Source: KBS-96 sp964247975
GTDB lineage: Bacteria > Acidobacteriota > Terriglobia > Bryobacterales > Bryobacteraceae
Length of the DNA stretch: 64,000 nucleotides
Assembly (NCBI GenBank): GCA_964247975.1
Contig: CAXTWH010000013.1
Location: 1-64,000 of the forward strand
Direction of reading: 5' to 3'
The position numbers were made by a program, and so were the translations under genes. Below are positions 7,943-15,663 of this stretch, piece by piece (position 1 is the stretch's first letter; every line of letters begins with the position of its first letter). The notes under the pieces are model-generated. The model had not been told where the DNA came from. It did not search any database and saw only the letters and a list, made by a program, of their open reading frames with translations.

Positions 7943-9115
7943 ATGAAAGACCTGCCCACCGCTCCTAAAATTCGCGCGACTTCGGCCTACGTTGCCAGTG
8001 GCCGGTCTTTTCCGCTCGCCCACGCGGATGGTTCCGATAGGAAACAATACAGAATTCTTTTGTTCGATTCCTCCGCAATCAATCGCGCCGCCCTGCGCCG
8101 CATGTTGAACAATCCTGATTATGTGTTTCTGGAAGCGGGAAGCACCTGGGAAGCGCTCAGCGCGGTTTCCAGCCAGCCTGTTGATTTGGTGCTGACCGAT
8201 AGCCGCACCCTCGAAGGCAGCGGCTCCGCTCTCTTCGGCGTGCTGCGCAGCTACTTCCGCACGCGCTCGGTTCCGGTGTTAATGTTTTCGGACCGTTCCA
8301 CTTCCCGGAACGAAATGCTGCATCTTCTGTCCGGCGCGGATGAATTTCTCACTTGGCCTTTAAACCCCCGCGCGCTCTGCGCTCGCGTCGAAGCAGCCCT
8401 GCAAAAGCAGCCCGCGCTCGCTTCTGCGGACGATCTGGAATCCGTGTTGTTATCTTTGGCCCAGGCGGTGGAAGCGCGCGACCAGGCCACCGGGCAGCAC
8501 TGCCAGCGCGTGGCTTTAATCTGTTCCACTCTCGGCGGCGCAATGGGGCTTTCCGAAACCGAGATTACGACGCTTCAGCGCGGAGCCTTTCTGCACGACA
8601 TCGGCAAAATCACCGTGCCGGACGAGATCCTGTTCAAGCGCGGCCCGTTGTCCCCGGAAGAATGGACCGTCATGAAAGATCACACCACCTGCGGCGAACT
8701 GATCTGCGCCGGAATGAAATCGCTCCATTCGGTTCTCCCCATTATTCGCAACCACCATGAGCGTTGGGATGGCGGCGGCTATCCCGATGGCCTGAAAGGA
8801 TCGGAAATCCCGCTGCTTGCCCGTGTTATTCAGGTGGCTGATATTTACGACGCCCTTACCACCGACCGGCCCTATAAACAAGCTTTTTCCCCGGAATACG
8901 CGCTGCAAATTTTGACGGAAGAAGCGCAGGCCGGCTGGCGCGACCCGGGCGTGGTGGAAGCTTTCTGCGCCGTGTTCCCGATGTTGAAAAACATTGACCT
9001 GTGCTCGTCCTCTTCCCTGATGGCGCTTGGGTTAACCCTCGGCACGACCACGAACCAGCTACCCGCATTTACTGAAACCTCGACATCGGATGAGCGGTTA
9101 AAACGAGCGATGTAA
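7943..9115 (+). CDS. Response regulator with HD-GYP output domain
   Basis: A 390-residue protein. Residues 36-155 form a receiver: acidic Asp42, phospho-acceptor Asp86 in LVLTD, Ser116 and a GADEFLTWPL segment in which the usual conserved Lys is Trp138. Residues 165-350 form an HD-GYP phosphodiesterase domain, with FLHDIGK (His218-Asp219), HHERWDGGGYP at 271-281 and ADIYDALTTDRPY. It should hydrolyse cyclic di-GMP in the cytoplasm. The missing receiver Lys suggests altered or absent phosphorylation switching. No kinase is adjacent; the CHASE3 kinase at 52.4-53.8 kb is the only one in the window. The last 50 residues (Ser/Thr rich) look unstructured. Confidence 0.92.
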   Translation: MKDLPTAPKIRATSAYVASGRSFPLAHADGSDRKQYRILLFDSSAINRAALRRMLNNPDYVFLEAGSTWEALSAVSSQPVDLVLTDSRTLEGSGSALFGVLRSYFRTRSVPVLMFSDRSTSRNEMLHLLSGADEFLTWPLNPRALCARVEAALQKQPALASADDLESVLLSLAQAVEARDQATGQHCQRVALICSTLGGAMGLSETEITTLQRGAFLHDIGKITVPDEILFKRGPLSPEEWTVMKDHTTCGELICAGMKSLHSVLPIIRNHHERWDGGGYPDGLKGSEIPLLARVIQVADIYDALTTDRPYKQAFSPEYALQILTEEAQAGWRDPGVVEAFCAVFPMLKNIDLCSSSSLMALGLTLGTTTNQLPAFTETSTSDERLKRAM

Positions 9116-9220
9116 GTTTCCCGTAAGTGCATTGTTGATCGAGCGCTTCGAGAGTACAAAATATCCCAGTGTCGCAGCCGACGATTTCACCGGGTTCTGG
9201 TCAACTTTATTTAGGCTGTA

Positions 9221-9691
9221 ATGGACCTCTCCAACAGCAGCTTGTTGATCAGTACAAAATGCATTGGTATGCAGGAATTTAGAATCGAAAATTTCCGGAA
9301 AGCAAATCCCAAAGTCGAATTGCCGGATTGGCAACCATTAGGTGCGGAAGAGCGAGTTCAAATTAGACAAAAGTGGGCAGTACGTCTTGGACTGCAAACC
9401 GATGCCGATCCAATCTCAATTGTTAACTCTATGAATTCCGTTTCGGAACTCATCAGCGAAGATCCAGCTTTCGACTTATAGGGTGTTCTTGCGCGTGTAG
9501 GAAAGCGAAAAGATGAACACGTGCTACTAAATTGGGATCGCTTCGAAGAAGTTGATCGCATCAAAATTGCCGATTTAGCTTTGTATTTTTCAGATATATG
9601 GTATACATCAACTGACGATCTTGATATTTTTGACGATACCTGCTCGTGGGCTGTTCTTGTTATGCACTACGGAGAACTCAGAGCTATTTAA
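9221..9691 (+). pseudogene. Broken acidic gene with one in-frame amber stop (possible immunity protein)
   Basis: The frame opens at ATG 9221 (or ATG 9269), stops at TAG 9479-9481, then continues in the same frame without interruption to TAA 9689-9691. The tail reads DEHVLLNWDRFEEVDRIKIA, then LYFSDIWYTSTDDLDIFD and SWAVLVMHYGELRAI. Both halves have coherent coding composition, so this is one gene of about 155 codons cut by a single nonsense change. The SDIWYTSTDDLDIFDD/SWAVLVMHYGE ending resembles small immunity-type proteins of polymorphic toxin loci. That is recall, not a search result. Base composition is more AT-rich than the flanking core genes. Confidence 0.55.
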
Positions 9692-9759
9692 AATAAGAAA
9701 GCTTCGGACAAATGAAATGAGGCCGTTAGCTTGGGCGGGTTGCGTTCAGCGTATGCGCA

Positions 9760-9974
9760 TTAAGAGCGTTCCCGCTCTCCCAACCATCGGCGTACTTCTT
9801 CATCCTCAATAAACTCGCCCCCGGTCAGCGGCAACACCTTACTCAACGGCCTTCAGGAACAGATTGTGTTCGTGCAACAGGGCACGAGCGGCACCAGCTA
9901 AAAATTGTTCAACCGGCGTACTGTGCCGCTTGCGCGAGTTGCGCTTCCTGTTTGGGCGCGAAATGCAATTCCAT
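9760..9974 (-). pseudogene. Decayed ParD-like antitoxin gene
   Basis: Reading the minus strand from ATG 9974 gives MELHFAPKQEAQLAQAAQYAG. After a frameshift it continues VEQFLAGAARALLHEHNLFLKAVE, and after a second shift LTGGEFIEDEEVRRWLGERERS to TAA at 9762-9760. Joined, the three pieces give about 72 residues with the order of ParD-type ribbon-helix-helix antitoxins: N-terminal beta strand, two helices, then a GEFIEDEEVRRWL toxin-binding tail. Two or more indels inactivate it. No matching ParE toxin follows on the minus strand, where the HD-GYP gene's side begins, so the toxin is gone. Confidence 0.7.
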
Positions 9975-10049
9975 AAAGCTGAATTTAGGCCCTCACAGTG
10001 GGGCTATCAAGAAACTACCTGGCTTCGTTTACGCTCCCCAAACTAATAA

Positions 10050-10078
10050 TGTACATTACAAAGCCCTACTGATGTACA
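10050..10078. promoter_or_regulatory. Paired TGTACA operators of the Phd-PIN module
   Basis: Two TGTACA hexamers lie at 10050-10055 and 10073-10078, the first inside the palindrome ATGTACAT. They sit 8 to 36 bases before the antitoxin ATG at 10086. TGTACA palindromes are the known recognition core of YefM/Phd-family antitoxins in the yefM-yoeB and axe-txe systems, so autoregulation of this operon is likely. The sites are 23 bases apart, about two helical turns. Confidence 0.65.
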
Positions 10079-10085
10079 CTGAATT

Positions 10086-10331
10086 ATGGAAGTGACGATT
10101 ACCCATCTCCGGAAGAACCTGTTCTCCTTGATCGAGCAGGCCGTGCAGGGAGAGCCGTTATATTTTACTCACCACGGACAACGTTTTCAAATCGTACCTG
10201 AGCAGCCCCGGAGTCGTCTGGGAAATTTAACTCCGCTTCAGATCGTGAATCCCTCTGCGGACGATCTGGAAAACGAGGACTGGAAAGCGGACATGCAAAA
10301 AGAATGGGAAAAAGATTGGCAAGATCTTTAA
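10086..10331 (+). CDS. Phd/YefM-family antitoxin
   Basis: An 81-residue protein with the Phd/YefM N-terminal fold: TITHLRKNLFSLIEQAVQGEPLYFTHHGQRFQIVP, a strand-helix dimerisation and DNA-binding unit. An acidic, Trp-rich C-terminal tail (DDLENEDWKADMQKEWEKDWQ) follows and would wrap the toxin. It neutralises the PIN toxin encoded 28 bases into its own 3' end and probably represses the operon through the TGTACA sites just upstream. The pairing of a Phd-type antitoxin with a PIN toxin, rather than RelE or Doc, is well known in hybrid modules. Confidence 0.88.
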   Translation: MEVTITHLRKNLFSLIEQAVQGEPLYFTHHGQRFQIVPEQPRSRLGNLTPLQIVNPSADDLENEDWKADMQKEWEKDWQDL

Positions 10332-10708
10332 CCTGTTACCTTGATACAAACGTTTGCATTTGGTTAGCTGAAAGTTCGCTTCATCGTTTCAGTGCCGTTG
10401 TGAGAAGGCATCTCGAAACTAATAACCTTCTAATCTCTCCAATGGTTCTACTGGAGTTGGAATACCTGAGCGAGATCAAACGAATCCGTATGCCAGCGGT
10501 CGTGATACAGCTTAAATTGAATCAGGAATTAGGCGTCGAAGTCTGCCAATTTAATTTTCACCAGATTGTGCAAAATGCGTTTTATCAGAAATGGACACGC
10601 GACCCGTTTGACCGGATCATTGTTGCTCACGCGGAAGCCAACCATCTTTCTTATTTAATCTCTGCGGATCATCAGATCCGGCAACATTATCCCAACACAC
10701 TTTGGTGA
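10304..10708 (+). CDS. PIN-domain toxin (VapC-type ribonuclease)
   Basis: A 134-residue PIN-domain protein. The acidic metal site is visible: Asp14 in CYLDTNV, Glu51 in VLLELEYL, Asp100 and Asp103 in TRDPFDRIIVAHA, and Asp122 near the end (SADHQI). Such toxins cut specific tRNA, rRNA or mRNA sites. The ATG overlaps the antitoxin frame by 28 bases, giving translational coupling; TTG 10316 is an alternative start nearer the conserved domain. All catalytic residues are present, so the module should be functional, unlike most other toxin-antitoxin loci in this window. Confidence 0.9.
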   Translation: MGKRLARSLTCYLDTNVCIWLAESSLHRFSAVVRRHLETNNLLISPMVLLELEYLSEIKRIRMPAVVIQLKLNQELGVEVCQFNFHQIVQNAFYQKWTRDPFDRIIVAHAEANHLSYLISADHQIRQHYPNTLW

Positions 10709-10744
10709 GTTACTGATCCATTAAAAATTCGGACATTATGATTT

Positions 10745-11149
10745 CTACTTACTTCGTAATGCAATCATAAACTCATCCGGCGCAAAACCCTGTACGCCGT
10801 TGGGCAAAGGAAACACTGCTGCCGTTTCAAATACACGATCATCAGGCTGATCATTTTTCCTCCATTCTTCCAGAAAAGCGGCATCTAACAGATAATTGAT
10901 AACAGTAATCCGAGCAAAAACCGCCAGCGAGTCTGCTACCGGCGATTGAATTTCTTGTTCGATAACGGACTTGTTAAAGCTGATGCCGTGCTTCTCCGAT
11001 TCATCCGAAAAAGCGGTTTCTCTTTCGCGCTTCACCGCAGCCATCATGAGCCACACACGCTTAAGATCGCCGTGGTCAATTGCAGGTATCAGCTTACCGG
11101 ACAATAACGAAAATGGATTCAGCATCGAACAATCATTTGAGTGGTCCAT
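10745..11149 (-). CDS. Hypothetical protein, 134 residues
   Basis: A cytoplasmic-looking protein with no family I recognise. It has no signal or membrane segment. Helical stretches (LKRVWLMMAAVKRERETAF, SLAVFARITVINYLLDAAFLEEW) are followed by a C-terminal segment FPLPNGVQGFAPDEFMIAL. ATG 11149 is the longest start and ATG 11125 (MLNPFSLL) is equally plausible. It faces the PIN toxin gene tail to tail. It might be an orphan immunity or accessory protein, but only the coding character is supported. Confidence 0.5.
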   Translation of the reverse strand: MDHSNDCSMLNPFSLLSGKLIPAIDHGDLKRVWLMMAAVKRERETAFSDESEKHGISFNKSVIEQEIQSPVADSLAVFARITVINYLLDAAFLEEWRKNDQPDDRVFETAAVFPLPNGVQGFAPDEFMIALRSK

Positions 11150-11340
11150 TTTTGACTTTCGGAGTAGATTTCGGGTATTACCTAAATTTCAGCGCCCAAG
11201 CATCATTCGGTTTAGACGCCTCAGGCCATCCAATTCTTCAGTTCTCTGGAACAGTTGGTGTGGGCGCAGGCGCACTGGGCTACATTATGACCACTAATAC
11301 CAAAACTGCCGGCATCACAAGCCCCTGTGAAGGAGTTTAA
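11080..11340 (+). CDS. Orphan C-terminal fragment, glycine-rich
   Basis: The frame ends FGVDFGYYLNFSAQASFG, then GTVGVGAGALGYIM and a Cys-containing tail. The reading is convincingly protein-like from about 11150 onward but has no credible start: the first 70 bases overlap the minus-strand gene. It looks like the last 60-odd residues of a larger secreted or polymorphic-toxin-like protein whose 5' part was lost. This reading is tentative. A membrane/zinc-ribbon relic follows five bases downstream. Confidence 0.3.
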   Translation: MQVSAYRTITKMDSASNNHLSGPFLTFGVDFGYYLNFSAQASFGLDASGHPILQFSGTVGVGAGALGYIMTTNTKTAGITSPCEGV

Positions 11341-11344
11341 TTGC

Positions 11345-11625
11345 ATGACAGCAAACCTCTGCCGCCGAGTTTTTTTCGTGTTGCTTCTGCTTTACATTCC
11401 GTGCATGATCGGCTTGGGATATATGAACGGATGGATATTTGGAAACTATTATGCAGCTTATGGAACGGCTGTATTGTGGATCATAGCAATAATGCTAACC
11501 GGGGCGTGTGCTGGGCATTAAAGAGTAAGTGCAGCAACTGCGGTGCTAAGTTGTTTGGACGCCCCTTGTTTACAGGAGTATGCAAAATCTGTGAGCACCG
11601 GAGGGACTCACAGGGAACGGCCTGA
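11345..11625 (+). pseudogene. Frameshifted small membrane protein with zinc ribbon
   Basis: From ATG 11345 one frame encodes two membrane segments (VFFVLLLLYIPCMIGLG and AVLWIIAIMLTGACA) and stops at 11521. The adjoining frame continues with KSKCSNCGAKLFGRP and GVCKICEHRRD, a CxxC...CxxC zinc ribbon, to TGA at 11623-11625. The two halves join smoothly if a single-base shift lies around 11495-11525. It follows the orphan fragment and could be a cognate membrane partner, but that is inference. The break could also be an assembly error. Confidence 0.55.
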
Positions 11626-11641
11626 ACCGGTACGAGTGAGG

Positions 11642-11685
11642 ATTATTTACTCTGGGACGGATCTATCCGTCCCAGAGTAAATAAT
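11642..11685. repeat. Perfect long palindrome of a REP-like family
   Basis: Two 21-base arms (11642-11662 and 11665-11685) are perfect inverse copies around a 2-base centre, with the core GGGACGGAT/ATCCGTCCC. The preceding bases CCGGTACGAGTGAGGAT recur almost unchanged before a second palindrome at 20138, so this is a dispersed repeat rather than just a terminator. It could also end transcription from either side: relic genes lie to the left and the APH-like gene converges from the right. Confidence 0.75.
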
Positions 11686-11774
11686 AGTGTTGTGGTTAGA
11701 TTTCTTAGTAGATACGGAAATCCGCCACTTGAGCCTATTCGAATGGACCTTTCCATTTAAATTAAAAGGTGCGC

Positions 11775-12533
11775 TCAGGTGAGAGCTAATGTCCACAGCG
11801 CCTCGTGCACCTCTACGTAATCTGCTGCGTTACGCCAATAATCTCCGTCACGCATATAGATTCCAGCCCAGGGCTGTATGCCTGCTTGTGCTCCATGTTT
11901 AAGGAGGTCATAGCTCGCTCTTGTACGTTGGGACAGTACTTGGGTAAATCGGATCCTGTCTGAGCCATCCAGCTCATAGCCATCGACAAAGGCCCGCAAG
12001 CGAATGGCGTCCCGGTCGGGACTGCCGCCGTTGGCTAAATGGACGATGCTTTGTGCTGCATACGCGAGATCCCATAACCGCGAACTCGGACCACTACCAT
12101 CCCAATCTATAAAGGCCCAGTCCAGCCCTCGACGGACAAGATTCCACGCGCCTAGATCGTTGTGACAGATGAGCTCCTCACGATCTGGCTTAATCGCTAC
12201 TTCCCAATGAGATGAAGGCGGTATCGGAAAAGTGCTTGATGCTCGGTGTAGGTCTCTGATAATAGAGGCGATCGCTTGGAGTTCCTGGAGCGTCAGCAAT
12301 CCTGGTTCGCTGACCGTTTCGCCCTCGATGAATTCAAGAACATAGCATCCAGCATGATCGCGTCCGAGAGTTCGGGGCGAATGAATGAAACCGGTCTTCG
12401 CAAGGTGCTGCAGAAATGCTTCAACACTCGGAGTCGAAGGCGTGACAGGCTTTCGGACGGTCGTTCCTAAGCGAACAACCTTAGCGGCTACGTTGCCGCC
12501 TAATAAACGGTGCTCGATGTTGTCTTGTTCCAT
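11775..12533 (-). CDS. Aminoglycoside-phosphotransferase-family small-molecule kinase
   Basis: A 252-residue protein with the APH/choline-kinase catalytic core. ICHNDLGAWNLV carries the catalytic Asp and metal-binding Asn in the HxDxxxxN pattern, FIDWDGSGPSSRLWDLAY is the second metal-binding Asp region, and GCYVLEFIEGE is the hinge. The N-lobe is short. It phosphorylates a hydroxyl on a small molecule with ATP or GTP. The family includes resistance enzymes, but many members act on sugars, homoserine or choline, so no resistance phenotype should be assumed. It sits at the edge of the accessory stretch, divergent from the GH5 gene. Confidence 0.85.
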   Translation of the reverse strand: MEQDNIEHRLLGGNVAAKVVRLGTTVRKPVTPSTPSVEAFLQHLAKTGFIHSPRTLGRDHAGCYVLEFIEGETVSEPGLLTLQELQAIASIIRDLHRASSTFPIPPSSHWEVAIKPDREELICHNDLGAWNLVRRGLDWAFIDWDGSGPSSRLWDLAYAAQSIVHLANGGSPDRDAIRLRAFVDGYELDGSDRIRFTQVLSQRTRASYDLLKHGAQAGIQPWAGIYMRDGDYWRNAADYVEVHEALWTLALT

Positions 12534-12716
12534 AGTGTGCTATTTGGGTATCCGACTTAGTACGCTGCGAGCAGGACACTTTTGCGCCCGTTTAGAGTCG
12601 CTTCCGCTGTGGTATGCCTGGATGCCCCAAGCCTTTGCTGAAATCGTAATTGCTTTTCATTGTGCGCTTTTGATCTAACAGCATCGATAAATATCTATTC
12701 TAAAAAAGTAAACCTC

Positions 12717-13745
12717 ATGTCCCAACTCCCTCCCTTAACGGTGAAAGGAAATAAAATCGTCACCGCCGACGCCGAAACGCCCATTCTGCTGCGCGGCGTT
12801 AACCGCTCCGGCCTGGAATACTCTTCGCCCGAACCACCCGGCTCGCTCGCCAAAGCCAACATCACCGAAACGGAATGGGACCACATCGTTAATAATTGGA
12901 AAGCCAACATCATCCGCATTCCGTTCAATCAGGATTGGGCTTGGCAGCGGCCCGGCTACGATGCCGAGCCGTATCTAACCGTCCTCGACACCGTAATTGA
13001 AATGTCTGCCCGGCGCGGCGCTTACACGGTTCTCGATCTGCAATGGCTCGATGCCGTTCACCCCAAAGGACGCAACGCTAATGGAACCTGGAACTTCGTT
13101 CCCTCGCTGCCGGACTTCAATTCCATTCAACTCTGGCAGCAGCTTGCCTTCCGGTATCGCAATGAACCGGCAGTTCTCTTCGATATCTTCAACGAGCCGC
13201 ACCATCCCTTGCCGGACGATGAAACCGAACTCTGGGGCATGAACGATAACGGCATTCCGTTTCCCCTGCGCTCGCGCCGTGTATCCATGCGCGAATGGCA
13301 GCCCTGGGCCGTTCAACTGGTTCGCGCTATTCGGTCGCAGCACCCCGACGCGCTCATTCTGGTTCCCGGCATTGACTGGTCTTACAATCTTCGCGGATTT
13401 CCCATCAGAAACTTAGAACATGTCGTCTATTCCGCTCACGTTTACCCGAACAAAGGAAGGCAATGGACCAAAAACTTCGGCCATCTCGCAAAGCAAGCTC
13501 CCGTTTTTATAGGTGAATGGGGCGGCGGCAAAGAAGACCTGGAATGGGGACGTTCACTTCTTACTTACATGGCCGAACGCGAACTCAACTGGACTGCCTG
13601 GAGTTGGTCCGACTTCCCCCGGTTAATGGAATCTCATCAACCTACCCTCTTCGGTCAAGTTGTGCGAGAAGCACTTCAAGCTACCGAAACCAACACACCA
13701 CCCTCTACACTTTCAACACGTTTGCAGATACCAGGGAATATTTAA
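12717..13745 (+). CDS. Glycoside hydrolase family 5 protein
   Basis: A 342-residue TIM-barrel glycosidase. LLRGVNRSGLEY and IIRIPFNQDW mark the early strands. FDIFNEPHH holds the acid/base Glu160, VVYSAHVYP the His-x-Tyr, and VFIGEWGG the nucleophile Glu267. These are the GH5 (cellulase family) catalytic positions. ATG 12717 is chosen because the longer frame from 12660 adds a sequence unlike the family. No signal peptide is visible, so it may act on imported oligosaccharides or leave by another route. Its 3' end overlaps the convergent permease gene by 33 bases. Confidence 0.9.
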   Translation: MSQLPPLTVKGNKIVTADAETPILLRGVNRSGLEYSSPEPPGSLAKANITETEWDHIVNNWKANIIRIPFNQDWAWQRPGYDAEPYLTVLDTVIEMSARRGAYTVLDLQWLDAVHPKGRNANGTWNFVPSLPDFNSIQLWQQLAFRYRNEPAVLFDIFNEPHHPLPDDETELWGMNDNGIPFPLRSRRVSMREWQPWAVQLVRAIRSQHPDALILVPGIDWSYNLRGFPIRNLEHVVYSAHVYPNKGRQWTKNFGHLAKQAPVFIGEWGGGKEDLEWGRSLLTYMAERELNWTAWSWSDFPRLMESHQPTLFGQVVREALQATETNTPPSTLSTRLQIPGNI

Positions 13746-15584
13746 AACTGAAATGCGGTCGTTGCCCGTCAGCAACAATCTTGTTTTCAACAGCGTAGCT
13801 CGCTGTCCATGAAGAAAATAATAATACCAGCGTTTTTCCATCAGTTCCGGAATCACGGCCACTACCCGTCTGTCTGGATTCTGCTTTGCTAACTGAACCA
13901 CATACTTCACAATCGGGGTCACTACGAATCGGTACGGAGATTGCAAGGCGACTAGTTCCGGCACCGGAAGACCCGCTTTTTGCAGTGGCTCTTCTACGTA
14001 TTCGGCCCAGTGCTTGCAGAAATCATCAGACTTGCCTTCTTCAAAAACATTCACCACTCGTATTTCGTCTGACAAGCTCATCGCAAACCGTAGTGCTTCC
14101 TGGCCCACCCTCGTCCAACCCGTCATCGTAATCACAATCAGCGGTTCCGGCTCCTTCACCGGGTCCAGCGGAGTTTTTGTTTCAATCTCCTGCCGTACTC
14201 GGTCATAATGACGCCGAATGCGATACATCAGGATCAACAACGCGGGAATGGTAACCACCGTGATCCAGGCTCCCTCGGTGAACTTCGCCGCAATCACCAG
14301 CAATACCGTAGCCCCTGTTGCCAATGCGCCCAAGCCGTTAATCAGCATGCTTTTGCGAGATCCCGCCCCGCCTTCCCGGTACCAATGCGCCACCATCCCT
14401 GCTTGCGACATGGTGAAGGCGAGAAAAGCGCCCACCGCAAACAGCGGAATCAGCCGGTCCGTGATGCCCCCGAACGCAACCAGAATCAGCGCGGTAATCA
14501 CCGCCAACACGATTATTCCTTCTGAATAAACCAACCGTCGCCCCCGGTTCACAAACGACATGGGCAGGTAGCCGTCCTGCGCGATGAAGTGGCACACGCG
14601 CGGAAAATCCGCAAATGCAGTGTTAGCGGAAAAAACCAGCACCAACAACACCGAACCGATCGCCACGTAATAAAACCATCCGCGTCCGGCCACCGCGCTG
14701 AACAACAAGGACAATACGCTCTGGTAATTGTTCCCTGCGGGGTCTGTGGCCGTAATCTGGTAAGCCTTCACCAGGTAAGCGATGCCCGCCAGCATAATGG
14801 CTAACGCCGCAATAATAATTGCCAGCGTGCGCCGCGCATTTTTTACCTTGTCAGGCCGGAACGCCTGCACTCCATTGCTCACTGCTTCCACGCCCGTTAA
14901 TGCGGTGCAGCCGCCGGCAAACGACTTCAACAATAGCCAGATGCTGACCGCTTCCACGGCGGCGTGCGGCACTGGAAGCGCACTCACCGGAACCGGATGG
15001 CCGCCGCTGCTGATTGTCTTCGCTATGCCGATTCCTATTGCAATAAACATGCAAACAAGAAATAGGTAAGTGGGAAACAAAAAAATAGCCCCGTTCTCGC
15101 GCACGCCCCGCAGGTTAAAAATTGTAATAAAGGCAAGCCCAATCAGGCACAGCATCAGGGTGTGGGGATGCAGGAACGGCGCGGCGGAAGTGAGCGCGCC
15201 AATACCTGCTGAAATGCCGACCGCCGCGTCCAGCGTGTAGTCAATTAACAAAGCAGCAGCGGCCAGCAGTCCCGGAAACATTCCTAGATTCTCATGCGCT
15301 ACCGTATACGAGCCTCCACCGCCCGGATAAGCGGCAATCGTCTGGCGATACGAAAAAAACACAATCGCCAACAGCACGATAATGGTGAAGCTTAAAGGAA
15401 GTATGTAGGCCAGCCCTGCTGCGCCCAGAGGAATTAATAACGTTAATGCTGCTTCAGGACCGTAGGCCGCGGACCCCAGCGCATCCAGTCCGAACACCGG
15501 AACGCCCTTGGCTGCGCCAATCTGTTCAGCATACTCATCTGAAGAAGCAAGTGGACGCCCCAGCAGAAAATCCAGTAAAGCCAT
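13713..15584 (-). CDS. APC-superfamily permease, KimA/YdaO-like
   Basis: A 623-residue transporter with about 12 membrane segments and a soluble C-terminal domain of roughly 160 residues (PLIVITMTGWTRVGQEALRF). FGLDALGSAAYGPE, FFSYRQTIAAYPGGGGSYTV and LLIDYTLDAAVGISAG closely follow the plan of Bacillus KimA, a proton-coupled potassium importer. The Asp-x6-Tyr pair (Asp34, Tyr41) is kept. Nearby KimA positions I recall as Thr and Ser in helix 3 appear as Asp and Gly, so the transported solute may differ. No ydaO-type riboswitch is visible upstream, where only 79 bases separate it from the efflux pump gene. Confidence 0.85.
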   Translation of the reverse strand: MALLDFLLGRPLASSDEYAEQIGAAKGVPVFGLDALGSAAYGPEAALTLLIPLGAAGLAYILPLSFTIIVLLAIVFFSYRQTIAAYPGGGGSYTVAHENLGMFPGLLAAAALLIDYTLDAAVGISAGIGALTSAAPFLHPHTLMLCLIGLAFITIFNLRGVRENGAIFLFPTYLFLVCMFIAIGIGIAKTISSGGHPVPVSALPVPHAAVEAVSIWLLLKSFAGGCTALTGVEAVSNGVQAFRPDKVKNARRTLAIIIAALAIMLAGIAYLVKAYQITATDPAGNNYQSVLSLLFSAVAGRGWFYYVAIGSVLLVLVFSANTAFADFPRVCHFIAQDGYLPMSFVNRGRRLVYSEGIIVLAVITALILVAFGGITDRLIPLFAVGAFLAFTMSQAGMVAHWYREGGAGSRKSMLINGLGALATGATVLLVIAAKFTEGAWITVVTIPALLILMYRIRRHYDRVRQEIETKTPLDPVKEPEPLIVITMTGWTRVGQEALRFAMSLSDEIRVVNVFEEGKSDDFCKHWAEYVEEPLQKAGLPVPELVALQSPYRFVVTPIVKYVVQLAKQNPDRRVVAVIPELMEKRWYYYFLHGQRATLLKTRLLLTGNDRISVLNIPWYLQTC

Positions 15585-15663
15585 CGATCCTCCAACGCCA
15601 GTTTCGCATCACCGGGTTGGAATTCCGCATCTGCAACTGTCACTGAAATATCAAGCCGCTCTT

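Noticed and set aside
9864..10046. A 60-codon plus-strand frame
   Set aside because: It overlaps the rebuilt ParD relic on the other strand and the operator region; no family pattern.
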